A stretch of 64,000 bases of DNA from Gammaproteobacteria bacterium (GTDB taxonomy: Bacteria > Pseudomonadota > Gammaproteobacteria > Steroidobacterales > Steroidobacteraceae). The translations under genes were made by a program, and so were the position numbers. Positions 54,726 to 62,726 of the stretch are shown here, piece after piece (within the stretch, counting starts at the first letter, position 1; each line of letters opens with the position of its first letter). The notes beneath the pieces are model-generated. The model made no database searches, had not been told where the DNA came from, and saw only the letters and a program-made list of their open reading frames with translations. The stretch covers positions 1 through 64,000 of the forward strand of contig JAABQQ010000260.1 of assembly GCA_011391405.1 (NCBI GenBank), written 5' to 3'.

Positions 54726-55337
54726 ATGACCGCGAAGTTCGCCGCCCTCACGCTGGTCGCCGTGCTCGGCTGGACCGGCTCCGTCAACGCAGCCGGCACC
54801 GTCGAGGCCGGTCAGGCCAAATCGGCAACCTGCATGGCCTGCCATGGCATGGACGGCAACAGCGCCAATCCCGAGTGGCCGTCGCTCGCGGGCCAGCATT
54901 CGTCCTACATCCTGAAGCAGCTCAAGCACTTCAAGGCTGGCGAGCGTCAGAACCCCCTGATGAGCCCGATGGCCATGATCCTGGCCGACCAGGACATGGA
55001 AGACCTCGCGGCCTTCTACGCTGCGCAGACGCCGCGCCCCACCGGCGAGACGGAACCCTCGAAGCTCCAGCGCGGCCAGAATATCTACCGTGCCGGCATC
55101 GCATCGAAGGGCGTGCCGTCGTGCGCCGGCTGCCACGGCCCGAGCGGCCAGGGCATCCCGGGGGCCGCGTTCCCGATGATCGGCGGCCAGCATGCGGTGT
55201 ACGCCGCGGCCCAGCTGCGCAGTTACCAGTCGGGCGCACGCGCAACCGACCCGAACTCGATGATGCGTACGATCGCGTCCAGGCTCACGGACGAGGAGAT
55301 CGACGCCGTTGCCTCGTACTTGCAGGGCATGCGTTGA
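54726..55337 (+). CDS. Cytochrome c4 (di-haem)
   Basis: 203 residues. A signal peptide (1-23, ending VNAAG) is followed by two haem c domains with CMACH and CAGCH, plus distal methionines in MSPMAM and MMRTI. It carries electrons in the periplasm to terminal oxidases. Cytochrome c4 next to engB and dsbA is a familiar order in Pseudomonas-like bacteria. The stop precedes dsbA by 32 bp. Confidence 0.93.
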   Translation: MTAKFAALTLVAVLGWTGSVNAAGTVEAGQAKSATCMACHGMDGNSANPEWPSLAGQHSSYILKQLKHFKAGERQNPLMSPMAMILADQDMEDLAAFYAAQTPRPTGETEPSKLQRGQNIYRAGIASKGVPSCAGCHGPSGQGIPGAAFPMIGGQHAVYAAAQLRSYQSGARATDPNSMMRTIASRLTDEEIDAVASYLQGMR

Positions 55338-55369
55338 ACCTCGCGACCCGGCGTCGGTCAGAAGCCACC

Positions 55370-56026
55370 ATGAATATGCAGACCTGCGTTTCCAGGGTCC
55401 GGCAGGCGTTCGCCGCCGGCGTGCTGATGCTGGCGGCCGGCACGGCCTCTACCGCTGCTTTCGAACCCCAGCAGGGCGTGCACTACAAGCTGCTGACGCC
55501 TGCGCAGCCAACCAACGTCGCGCCGGGCAAGGCCGAAGTGGTCGAGGTGTTCTGGTATGCCTGCGGCCATTGCTACCTGCTCGAGCCCAAGCTCGAAGCC
55601 TGGAGCCGCAACGGCAAGCCCGCCAACGCCGAACTCGTGCGCTTGCCTGCCACCTGGAACAACTCGCTCAAGACGCACGCGCGCGTGTTCTACACGATGG
55701 AACTGCTCGGCAAGCAGAACCTGAATGCCGAGATCTGGCGCGAGATCAACGTCAAGGGCAACCGCCTCGACACCCCTGCAGCGATCGAGACGTTCTTCAC
55801 GTCGCGTGGCGTGAGCAAGGCCGATTTTCAGAAGGCGTTTGCGGGTTTTGCGGTCGACTCCAAGATCATGAAGGCGGAAGACCTCAACCGCCGTTACAAG
55901 ATTTCGGGCACCCCCACGGTGATCGTGAACGGCAAGTACGTCACCGACGTCAGCATGGCCGGCGGTGAGGACAAGCTGTTCGAAGTGATCAACGCGCTGG
56001 TGGCCAGGGAAAAGCCAGCGAGCTGA
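55370..56026 (+). CDS. dsbA: Thiol:disulfide interchange protein DsbA
   Basis: 218 residues. A signal peptide (about 1-30) precedes a thioredoxin fold with inserted helical domain. The active site reads FWYACGHCYLLEP: CGHC instead of the usual DsbA CPHC, i.e. the motif of PDI. The cis-proline loop is ISGTPTVIVNGKY. It oxidises exported proteins. The change from Pro to Gly would be expected to alter redox potential. A terminator follows. Confidence 0.9.
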   Translation: MNMQTCVSRVRQAFAAGVLMLAAGTASTAAFEPQQGVHYKLLTPAQPTNVAPGKAEVVEVFWYACGHCYLLEPKLEAWSRNGKPANAELVRLPATWNNSLKTHARVFYTMELLGKQNLNAEIWREINVKGNRLDTPAAIETFFTSRGVSKADFQKAFAGFAVDSKIMKAEDLNRRYKISGTPTVIVNGKYVTDVSMAGGEDKLFEVINALVAREKPAS

Positions 56027-56056
56027 TCCCCGCTGGATCGCACGCTCGAACAAAAA

Positions 56057-56084
56057 CCGCCCGGGAAACCAGGGCGTTTTTTTA
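56057..56084 (+). terminator. Intrinsic terminator after dsbA
   Basis: CGCCC (56058-56062), a short loop, GGGCG (56072-56076), then a run of seven T. Ends the cytochrome c4-dsbA unit. Confidence 0.8.
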
Positions 56085-56181
56085 TGCTGGTCGTTCGTTG
56101 CGGAAAACCTCCGCCGCACGCGAAGGTTTTTCGTTGCGCCCTGTGTTACAACGGCGACCGGACTTCAGGGCGGATTTCCTG

Positions 56182-57156
56182 ATGCTGCGCTTATTGATTC
56201 CCACCGGCAGTGGCTACACCTGGGTCGAGCACACCCCGCCGGCGCCCTTCCCGGATGAATTCCTGTGGGCGGACCTCTTCGAGCCGACGCCCGACGAAGA
56301 GCGCGCCGTCGAGGCACTGCTCACCGTCGACGTGCCCACGCGCGACGAGATGAAGGAGATCGAAACCTCCAACCGCCTGTACGAGGAGGGCGGCGCCGTA
56401 TACATGACGGCGACGGTCGGCAGCAAGCTCGACAGCGAGCGCCCGGAGAGCAGCGCAATCACGTTCATCCTCGCCAACGGGCGGATGATCACCAACCGCT
56501 ACGTCAACCCGACGCCGGTGCAGCGCTTCATGCAGCTGGTCGAGCGGTCGCCCGCGGCGTGCACTTCATCGGCCACGCTGTTCGCGGGACTGCTCGAATC
56601 CTTCGTCGAAAGAATCGCCGACCTGCTCGAACGCGTGCAGACAGAACTCGATGCCGTGTCGTTCGCGATCTTTCCGCGTGGCGGCGCAACCTCGCCAAGC
56701 AGCGCCGACCTGCACGCCCTGATCCGCCAGATCGGCGCCGACGGCGACCTGGTGTCGAAGGCGCGGGAAAGCCTCGTCAGCTTCCAGCGCATCCTGATGT
56801 ACGTGCAGCAGACCCCGAATCTCGAGCTCTCGTCGGACCAGCGCAATCGCTTCAAGTCGACGCTGCGCGACGTGCAATCGCTGTCGGACCATGCGTCGTT
56901 CCTGGTCAGCAAGATCCAGTTCCTGCTTGACGCGGTGCTCGGTCTCATCAACCTCGAGCAGAACAACATCATCAAGATTTTCTCGGTCGCAGCTGTGATG
57001 TTCCTGCCGCCGACGCTGGTTGCGAGCATCTACGGCATGAACTTCCACTTCATGCCGGAGCTCGACAAGCCCTGGGGATACCCGGCGGCACTGCTGGCCA
57101 TGGTGTTCTCGGCCCTGGTGCCTTACGTCTACTTCCGCCGCAAAGGCTGGCTGTAG
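56182..57156 (+). CDS. corA: Magnesium transporter CorA family protein
   Basis: 324 residues. The N-terminal cytoplasmic domain and a long stalk helix are followed by two C-terminal transmembrane helices. The pore signature YGMNFHFMPEL follows the first helix. It moves Mg2+ (or Co2+/Ni2+) as a pentamer. The charged C-terminal YFRRKGWL is family typical. The start is ATG 56182, family-like (MLRLLIPTGSGYTWVEH). Confidence 0.93.
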   Translation: MLRLLIPTGSGYTWVEHTPPAPFPDEFLWADLFEPTPDEERAVEALLTVDVPTRDEMKEIETSNRLYEEGGAVYMTATVGSKLDSERPESSAITFILANGRMITNRYVNPTPVQRFMQLVERSPAACTSSATLFAGLLESFVERIADLLERVQTELDAVSFAIFPRGGATSPSSADLHALIRQIGADGDLVSKARESLVSFQRILMYVQQTPNLELSSDQRNRFKSTLRDVQSLSDHASFLVSKIQFLLDAVLGLINLEQNNIIKIFSVAAVMFLPPTLVASIYGMNFHFMPELDKPWGYPAALLAMVFSALVPYVYFRRKGWL

Positions 57157-57175
57157 TCCGGCCCGCTTCTAGCCG

Positions 57176-57793
57176 ATGACGCCGGGCGTATACCTCGCCC
57201 TGACCGTGACGATCGCGGTGGCGGCGCTCACTCCCGGCCCGGCCGTGACGGCCATCGTTGCGCGCGCCATCACCGATGGCGTTCGGCCCGCCCTGGCGAT
57301 CAATGCCGGCGTCGTCACGGGCGACCTGCTCTTCTTCATGCTGGCTGCCGCGGGCATGGCCGCAGCAGCACATTCGCTCGGCGACCTGTTCACCGTGCTG
57401 CGGTGGCTCGGCGCGGCTTACCTCGTCTGGACCGGCATCCAGCTCTGGCGTTTCGAACCCCGCGACCCGACGTCCAGCAAAAGCGCGGGCCACGAGTCGC
57501 ACTTCTGGCGCAATTACGGCGCCGGCCTGCTGCTGATGTTCGGGCACGTGCAGGCAATGCTGTTCTATGCCGCGCTGCTGCCGGGATTCGTCGATTTTTC
57601 CCGCCTGACGACCCGGGACATTGCGCTCGTCGCGCTGACGCTTGTGATCGTGATCGGGGGCATCAACGCGGGATACGCCGCGCTTGGCGCCCGCGCCCGT
57701 CATTTCTTTGCCGATGCGCGGGCCCAGCAGACGCTGCACCGTGTCGCAGGCACACTAATGCTTCTGGCCGCGGTGCTGGTCGCTACCCGGTGA
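57176..57793 (+). CDS. LysE/RhtB-family amino-acid exporter
   Basis: 205 residues, six hydrophobic segments, with the family opening ALTPGPAVTAIVARAITDGVRPAL and a central GHVQAMLFYAALLPGFVD. Family members export amino acids or homoserine lactones; substrate unknown. It follows corA by 19 bp and precedes the NYN gene by 13 bp. Confidence 0.9.
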   Translation: MTPGVYLALTVTIAVAALTPGPAVTAIVARAITDGVRPALAINAGVVTGDLLFFMLAAAGMAAAAHSLGDLFTVLRWLGAAYLVWTGIQLWRFEPRDPTSSKSAGHESHFWRNYGAGLLLMFGHVQAMLFYAALLPGFVDFSRLTTRDIALVALTLVIVIGGINAGYAALGARARHFFADARAQQTLHRVAGTLMLLAAVLVATR

Positions 57794-57806
57794 TAGGATT
57801 GCCCGC

Positions 57807-58727
57807 ATGGCCAAACCCACGATCAACAACATGGCGGTGTTCTGCGATTTCGAGAACGTCGCCCTCGGCGTGCGCGACGCGCGCTACGCGAAGTTCGACA
57901 TCGGCAAGGTGCTCGAGCGCCTGCTGCTGAAGGGCAGCATCGTCGTCAAGAAAGCGTACTGCGACTGGGAGCGCTACAAGGAGTTCAAGGGACCGATGCA
58001 CGAGGCATCGTTCGAACTCATCGAGATCCCGCACGTGCGCATGTCGGGCAAGAACTCGGCGGACATCCGCATGGTCGTCGACGCGCTCGACCTCTGCTAC
58101 ACCAAGGCGCACGTCGACACCTTCGTGATCGTGAGCGGCGATTCCGATTTCTCGCCGCTCGTCAGCAAGCTGCGCGAGAACAACAAGCTCGTCATCGGCG
58201 TCGGCGTGAAGAGCTCAACGTCGGACTTGTTGATCGCGAACTGCGACGAGTTCATCTACTACGACGACCTCGTGCGCAATGAAGAGCAGCGCAGCCGGCG
58301 CAAAAAGCCGCTCGTCGCTGCTGCGCCCGCTGGCAAGCAGGCTGCTGCCGGGAGACAAACCCCGCAGTCCGCGCCGCCTGCACTCGCTCCCGTGCAGGCA
58401 GCCGATGCAACCGACGCGCCTGCCCCGGCGGCCGAACCTTCCCGCAAGACCCCGTCCCGCGCCAAGTCCGAGGACGAGAAGAAGCAGGAGGCGTTCGACC
58501 ACGTGCTCGCCACGATCGAAGCGCTGGCGGACGAACGCGAGGCCGACGAGAAGATCTGGGGCTCGATGATCAAGCAGACGCTGAAGCGCCAGCGCCCCGG
58601 GTTCAACGAGAGCTACCACGGCTTCCGCAGCTTCAACCAGCTGCTCGAGGAGGCGCGCGACCGCAAGCTGATCGAGCTGGAAAAGGACGACAAATCCGGC
58701 GGTTACATCGTCAGGGCGGTGACCTGA
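57807..58727 (+). CDS. NYN-domain (LabA-like/PIN fold) protein with C-terminal LOTUS/OST-HTH domain
   Basis: 306 residues. Residues 8-155 form a NYN domain: AVFCDFENVA, KNSADIRMVVDALDL and VIVSGDSDFSPLV carry the acidic residues of this nuclease fold. An Ala/Pro-rich linker (about 165-225) leads to a LOTUS/OST-HTH domain (about 228-305), an RNA-binding winged helix. This layout is common in bacteria and predicted to act on RNA. A TAGGAT hexamer lies just upstream. The next gene, 18 bp after it, encodes a TIR protein. Confidence 0.88.
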   Translation: MAKPTINNMAVFCDFENVALGVRDARYAKFDIGKVLERLLLKGSIVVKKAYCDWERYKEFKGPMHEASFELIEIPHVRMSGKNSADIRMVVDALDLCYTKAHVDTFVIVSGDSDFSPLVSKLRENNKLVIGVGVKSSTSDLLIANCDEFIYYDDLVRNEEQRSRRKKPLVAAAPAGKQAAAGRQTPQSAPPALAPVQAADATDAPAPAAEPSRKTPSRAKSEDEKKQEAFDHVLATIEALADEREADEKIWGSMIKQTLKRQRPGFNESYHGFRSFNQLLEEARDRKLIELEKDDKSGGYIVRAVT

Positions 58728-58744
58728 GTTGCCAGGGGTCGAGC

Positions 58745-60514
58745 ATGGCTGACGTTTTCATTTCGTATGCTCGCAGCGACAAAGCTCGCGTTGCGCCGCT
58801 GGTGGCTGCGATCGAGGCGAAAGGCCGGACAGTCTGGTGGGACCCGGAAATCGACGCCGGGCAGCAGTTCGACGACCAGATCGAAGCCGAACTGCTGGCG
58901 GCCGCAGCGGTTGTCGTGGTCTGGACGGCAAACTCGGTCAGCTCCCGCTGGGTGCGTGGCGAGGCGCGCGAAGCCGCCGACCGCAACATCCTGGTGCCCG
59001 TGCGCTTCGATGCGGCTCGCCTGCCGATGGACGTGCGCGCGATCCACACCATCGATCTCGACACGTGGAACGAAGACATCGGCAGCGCATCGTTCCAGGA
59101 TCTCTCACGCGCGCTCGATGCCATGATCGCGCGCCAGCGCAAGACGGCCGCCGGCGCGCAGTCCGGCGCCGGAATTGCGACGCCGGCCACCCCGGCGCAG
59201 TTGCGCGTTTCGATCTGCGTGCTGCCCTTTTCCAACATGAGCGGCGACCTCGAGCAGGAATACTTCAGCGACGGCATCAGCGAAGACATCATCACCGACC
59301 TGAGCAAGGTCTCGGCACTCGCCGTCGTTTCGCGCAACACCGCCTTCACGTTCAAGGGCAAGAACGTCGACCTGCCGCAGGTGGCCCGTCAGTTGAAAGT
59401 GAACTACGTGCTCGAAGGCAGCGTGCGCCGCGCGGGCGGACGGGTGCGCATCACGGCCCAGCTGATCGAGGCGTCGAGCGACAACCACCTCTGGGCCGAG
59501 CGCTACGACCGCGACCTGAACGACATCTTCGCGCTGCAGGACGAGATCTCCGAGGCCATCGTCACAGCACTGAAACTCAAGCTGCTGCCGGAGGAAAAGA
59601 AGGCGATCGAGCAACGCGGTACGACGAACCTGCAGGCCTATAACCTCTACCTGATGGCGCGGCAGCGCTACGCCACCGGGCAGATGTCGGACTCGCGCAG
59701 GAGTGACACGGTCATACGCCTGTGTCGCGGCGCCATCGAACTCGACCCGAACTACGCTCGCGCGTGGGCACTCATGGCGACCGCACAGCGCCACCGCATG
59801 TACGCAACCGGCAAAGGCGATAACGGGTCCGCCGCGGCTGCGCGTGCAATTGAACTCGACGCGAATCTCGCGGAGGCGCACGCCGCCAAGGCCGGCGTCC
59901 TTGCCGCCGCGGGAGACTACGGCGCCGCAGAAAAAGAACTGGCGGTCGCGATGCGACTGGACCCCGACTCCGTGGACGTGATGCAGGAGGCTGCGCGCCT
60001 CCATTTCATGCTGAAACGCTACGACAAGGCTGCGGTCAGCTGGGACAGATACGCGACCCTGGTCGAGACGGACATCGCGTCGGGCGGCCTGCTAATCACT
60101 TGCTACACAGCACTAGGCGACAGGGCCAACGTCGAGCGAGTGGCGCAACGCACGATGGCCCGCGCGGAGAAGGCGGTTGCAACCGATGCCGACAACGGCT
60201 CCGCGATGGCGACGATCTTCAGCTGTCTCCTCTGCCTCGGCGAAACCGAGCGGGCCAAGGAATGGGCGCGGCGCGCCGTGCTGATCGACCCGGACAATCT
60301 CGGCATGCGCTACAACCTGGCGTGCGATTTCGTCGTTGCGGTTCACGATCACGACATGGCGCTCGAAATGCTGCGCCCCGTCTGCCGCAACTCCGGCCAC
60401 GAGCAGATCGCGTGGATCGCCGCGGACCCCGACATGGATCCGCTGCGCGACGACCCTCGATTCAAGGAACTGGTGGCGGAGGCGGAAGCACGCCTCGCGA
60501 CGGCGCGGCCCTGA
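58745..60514 (+). CDS. TIR-domain protein with TolB-like and TPR domains
   Basis: 589 residues. Residues 1-130 are a TIR domain: VFISYARSDKARVAPLV, WWDPEIDAGQQFDDQI, and SSRWVRGEAREAA, where a Glu lies at the NADase position. Residues about 155-300 match the domain seen in CadC-like and adenylate-cyclase proteins (ISVLPFSNMSGD-type, DGISEDIITDLSKV, YVLEGSVRRAGGRVRITAQLI). The rest is TPR repeats. No transmembrane helix is clear. It may sense through the TPR part and act through TIR. It is close behind the NYN gene. Confidence 0.85.
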   Translation: MADVFISYARSDKARVAPLVAAIEAKGRTVWWDPEIDAGQQFDDQIEAELLAAAAVVVVWTANSVSSRWVRGEAREAADRNILVPVRFDAARLPMDVRAIHTIDLDTWNEDIGSASFQDLSRALDAMIARQRKTAAGAQSGAGIATPATPAQLRVSICVLPFSNMSGDLEQEYFSDGISEDIITDLSKVSALAVVSRNTAFTFKGKNVDLPQVARQLKVNYVLEGSVRRAGGRVRITAQLIEASSDNHLWAERYDRDLNDIFALQDEISEAIVTALKLKLLPEEKKAIEQRGTTNLQAYNLYLMARQRYATGQMSDSRRSDTVIRLCRGAIELDPNYARAWALMATAQRHRMYATGKGDNGSAAAARAIELDANLAEAHAAKAGVLAAAGDYGAAEKELAVAMRLDPDSVDVMQEAARLHFMLKRYDKAAVSWDRYATLVETDIASGGLLITCYTALGDRANVERVAQRTMARAEKAVATDADNGSAMATIFSCLLCLGETERAKEWARRAVLIDPDNLGMRYNLACDFVVAVHDHDMALEMLRPVCRNSGHEQIAWIAADPDMDPLRDDPRFKELVAEAEARLATARP

Positions 60515-60658
60515 CTTCCGGCTGGACGACAGGATGACCTGCAAGCTGGATCTCGACCGATAAATATCGCGCCCGACTGGACTCGACCGGGCTGCCGGCA
60601 CGACGCGGAACTGTTGCCTCGGCCGGGAGTCACACGCCGCAAGTTCAAGGAACCAGAC

Positions 60659-61324
60659 GTGCGATTGCTGCTGGCGGAAGACGACACCATGATTGGCGAA
60701 GCGGTGCGTGCCGGTCTGCGGCGGCAGGGGTTTGCCGTGGACTGGGTCCGCGATGGCGTTGCCGCCGAACAGGCGCTGCTGACTGAAGCCTACGATGCCT
60801 GCCTGCTCGATCTCGGCCTGCCGCGCAAGGCGGGCCTCGATGTCCTGCGCCGCCTGCGCGAGCGCGGCTCGATGCTGCCGGTGCTGGTGCTGACGGCCAG
60901 GGATGCGATCAGCGATCGTGTCGACGGCCTCGACGCCGGCGCCGACGACTACGTCGTCAAGCCTTTCGACCTGGCCGAACTCGCCGCCAGGATTCGCGCC
61001 GTGACCCGTCGCAAGGGCGGGCGCGCCCAGGCGGCCATCGAGCATGGCGAGGTCACGCTGGACCCGGCGACTCGTGAGGTCCGGCGCAATGGTGAACTGG
61101 TGGCGCTGTCGCCGCGCGAGTTCGCGCTGCTGCAGGCGCTGCTCCAGCATCCCGGACGGATCCTGTCCCGCGCGCAACTGGAAGAGCGGCTCTACGGGTG
61201 GGGCGAGGAGATCGAGAGCAACGTGGTCGAGGTGCACTTGCATACCCTGCGTCGCAAACTCGGTGCTGATTTCATCCGCAACGTCCGCGGCGTCGGCTAC
61301 CGGCTCGCCCCGACGGCGCCATGA
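60659..61324 (+). CDS. OmpR-family response regulator (QseB/PmrA-like)
   Basis: 221 residues. The receiver has LLLAEDD, phospho-acceptor D51 (CLLDLGLP), TARD and VVKPF. The C-terminal winged helix (LSPREFALLQALLQHPGRILSRAQLEERLYGW, VEVHLHTLRRKLG) binds direct repeats in this family. The start is GTG 60659 with AAGGA upstream. It is coupled to the histidine kinase by ATGA. A matching direct repeat lies before the protease gene at 62639. Confidence 0.92.
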   Translation: MRLLLAEDDTMIGEAVRAGLRRQGFAVDWVRDGVAAEQALLTEAYDACLLDLGLPRKAGLDVLRRLRERGSMLPVLVLTARDAISDRVDGLDAGADDYVVKPFDLAELAARIRAVTRRKGGRAQAAIEHGEVTLDPATREVRRNGELVALSPREFALLQALLQHPGRILSRAQLEERLYGWGEEIESNVVEVHLHTLRRKLGADFIRNVRGVGYRLAPTAP

Positions 61325-62643
61325 ACTCGCTGCGCAACAAGCTGCTGGCCTGGTTGCTCGGCGCCGTGGCCCTGGTCGGTACGGCGGGCGCCTGGGTGAG
61401 CTATCGCAATGCGCTCACCGAGGCCAACGCGTTTTTCGACGATCACCTGCGCCAGACCGCGCTGCTGTTGCGCGACCAGGCCTACGGCTTCTCACCCACA
61501 CCCGGCTTGGCGCAGGAAATACCCGACTACGACTTCGTGGTGCAGGTGTGGACGCTGGACGGCGTGCGCGTGTACCTGTCGCGTCCGCACACCATGCTGC
61601 CCGGACTGACGAAGCTCGGGTTGTCGACGGTCACCACGCCGACCGGCCGCTGGCGCGTGTTCGGCGTCGAGGCGCGAGGACGCGTCATCCAGGTCGCGCA
61701 ACCGATGAACATCCGCGAGCAGCGCGCCGCGCACCTCGCGCTGCGGACCATCGCGCCGTTTGCGTTCCTGTTGCCGGCGCTGGCGCTGCTGGTCGTCTGG
61801 ATCGTCGGGCGTGCGATGCAGCCGGTGCGCCGCTTTGCCGCCGTCCTGCGCAGCCGCAAGCGTGGCGCGCTCGATCCGCTGGACGGCGGGGGACTGCCGG
61901 ATGAGATCCGGCCGGTCGCGACCGCGTTGAACGATCTGCTGGCACGGCTCAAGGAGGCGATCGAGCGCGAACGCTCTTTCATCGCCGATGCAGCTCACGA
62001 GTTGCGCACGCCGTTGACTGCGCTCGACCTGCAGGTGCAGTCGCTGCGGGCCGAGGCCGCCGGGGGCGTTTACGACGACGCCGTGCAGCGGCTCGAAGCC
62101 GGCGTGGCGCGGGCCGCTCGCCTGGTCGAGCAGTTGCTGGCGCTGGCGCGCGAGGAGCGTGACAGCAGCCGCGTGCACGAACCCGTGGCCTTAGCGGAGC
62201 TGGCCCGGGAGGTCATCGAGGAGATGCTGCCCCTGGCGGACAAGCGTGGCATCGACCTCGGCATGGAGCGAGCGGATGCAGTCCGTGTCTCCGGGGATCG
62301 GGAAGCGCTGCGCGTGCTGATCCGCAACCTGCTCGACAATGCCATTCGCTACTCGCCCGCACGCGGCCAGGTGGACGTTTCCGTGGAACGCCGGGATGGC
62401 GCCCCACCGCAGGCAGTGCTGGTCGTCGCCGATGGCGGCCATGGAATCCCGCTGCCAGAGCGCGAACGGGTCTTCGATCGCTTCCATCGCGTCCCTGGCA
62501 CCGCTACCCCCGGCAGCGGCATCGGGTTGGCGCTGGTGCGCTCGATCGCTGCGCATCACCACGCGCACGTCCGCCTCGGCGAGGGCCCGGACGGACGCGG
62601 GCTGCGAGTGAACGTCGAGTTTTCCGCGCCCGAACCGTCTTAA
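61321..62643 (+). CDS. Sensor histidine kinase (QseC/PmrB-like)
   Basis: 440 residues. Transmembrane helices near 8-28 and 143-161 enclose a periplasmic sensor of about 110 residues. A HAMP-like linker leads to the H-box FIADAAHELRTPLTALDLQ (phospho-His226). The catalytic domain has the N box NLLDNAIRYSP and GHGIPLPERE, and ends with GSGIGLALVRSIAAHH. It pairs with the upstream regulator. The signal is not evident. Confidence 0.92.
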   Translation: MNSLRNKLLAWLLGAVALVGTAGAWVSYRNALTEANAFFDDHLRQTALLLRDQAYGFSPTPGLAQEIPDYDFVVQVWTLDGVRVYLSRPHTMLPGLTKLGLSTVTTPTGRWRVFGVEARGRVIQVAQPMNIREQRAAHLALRTIAPFAFLLPALALLVVWIVGRAMQPVRRFAAVLRSRKRGALDPLDGGGLPDEIRPVATALNDLLARLKEAIERERSFIADAAHELRTPLTALDLQVQSLRAEAAGGVYDDAVQRLEAGVARAARLVEQLLALAREERDSSRVHEPVALAELAREVIEEMLPLADKRGIDLGMERADAVRVSGDREALRVLIRNLLDNAIRYSPARGQVDVSVERRDGAPPQAVLVVADGGHGIPLPERERVFDRFHRVPGTATPGSGIGLALVRSIAAHHHAHVRLGEGPDGRGLRVNVEFSAPEPS

Positions 62644-62655
62644 GTCTGTCCTAAG
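62639..62655 (+). promoter_or_regulatory. Direct-repeat box CTTAAG-N5-CCTAAG upstream of degP
   Basis: CTTAAG (62639-62644), five bases, CCTAAG (62650-62655), so an 11-bp direct repeat. OmpR-type regulators of the PmrA/QseB group bind hexamers of this kind (YTTAAK) with 5-bp spacing. It overlaps the stop of the histidine kinase and is about 70 bp before the protease start, so it could serve as the operator by which this two-component system drives the protease. Confidence 0.6.
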
Positions 62656-62726
62656 TCACTCGGTCCACGATGCCTCCCAGTCTCCGCGGTCCATACCGCG
62701 GCTCACCGCTTGAAGGAGTGAAACTC

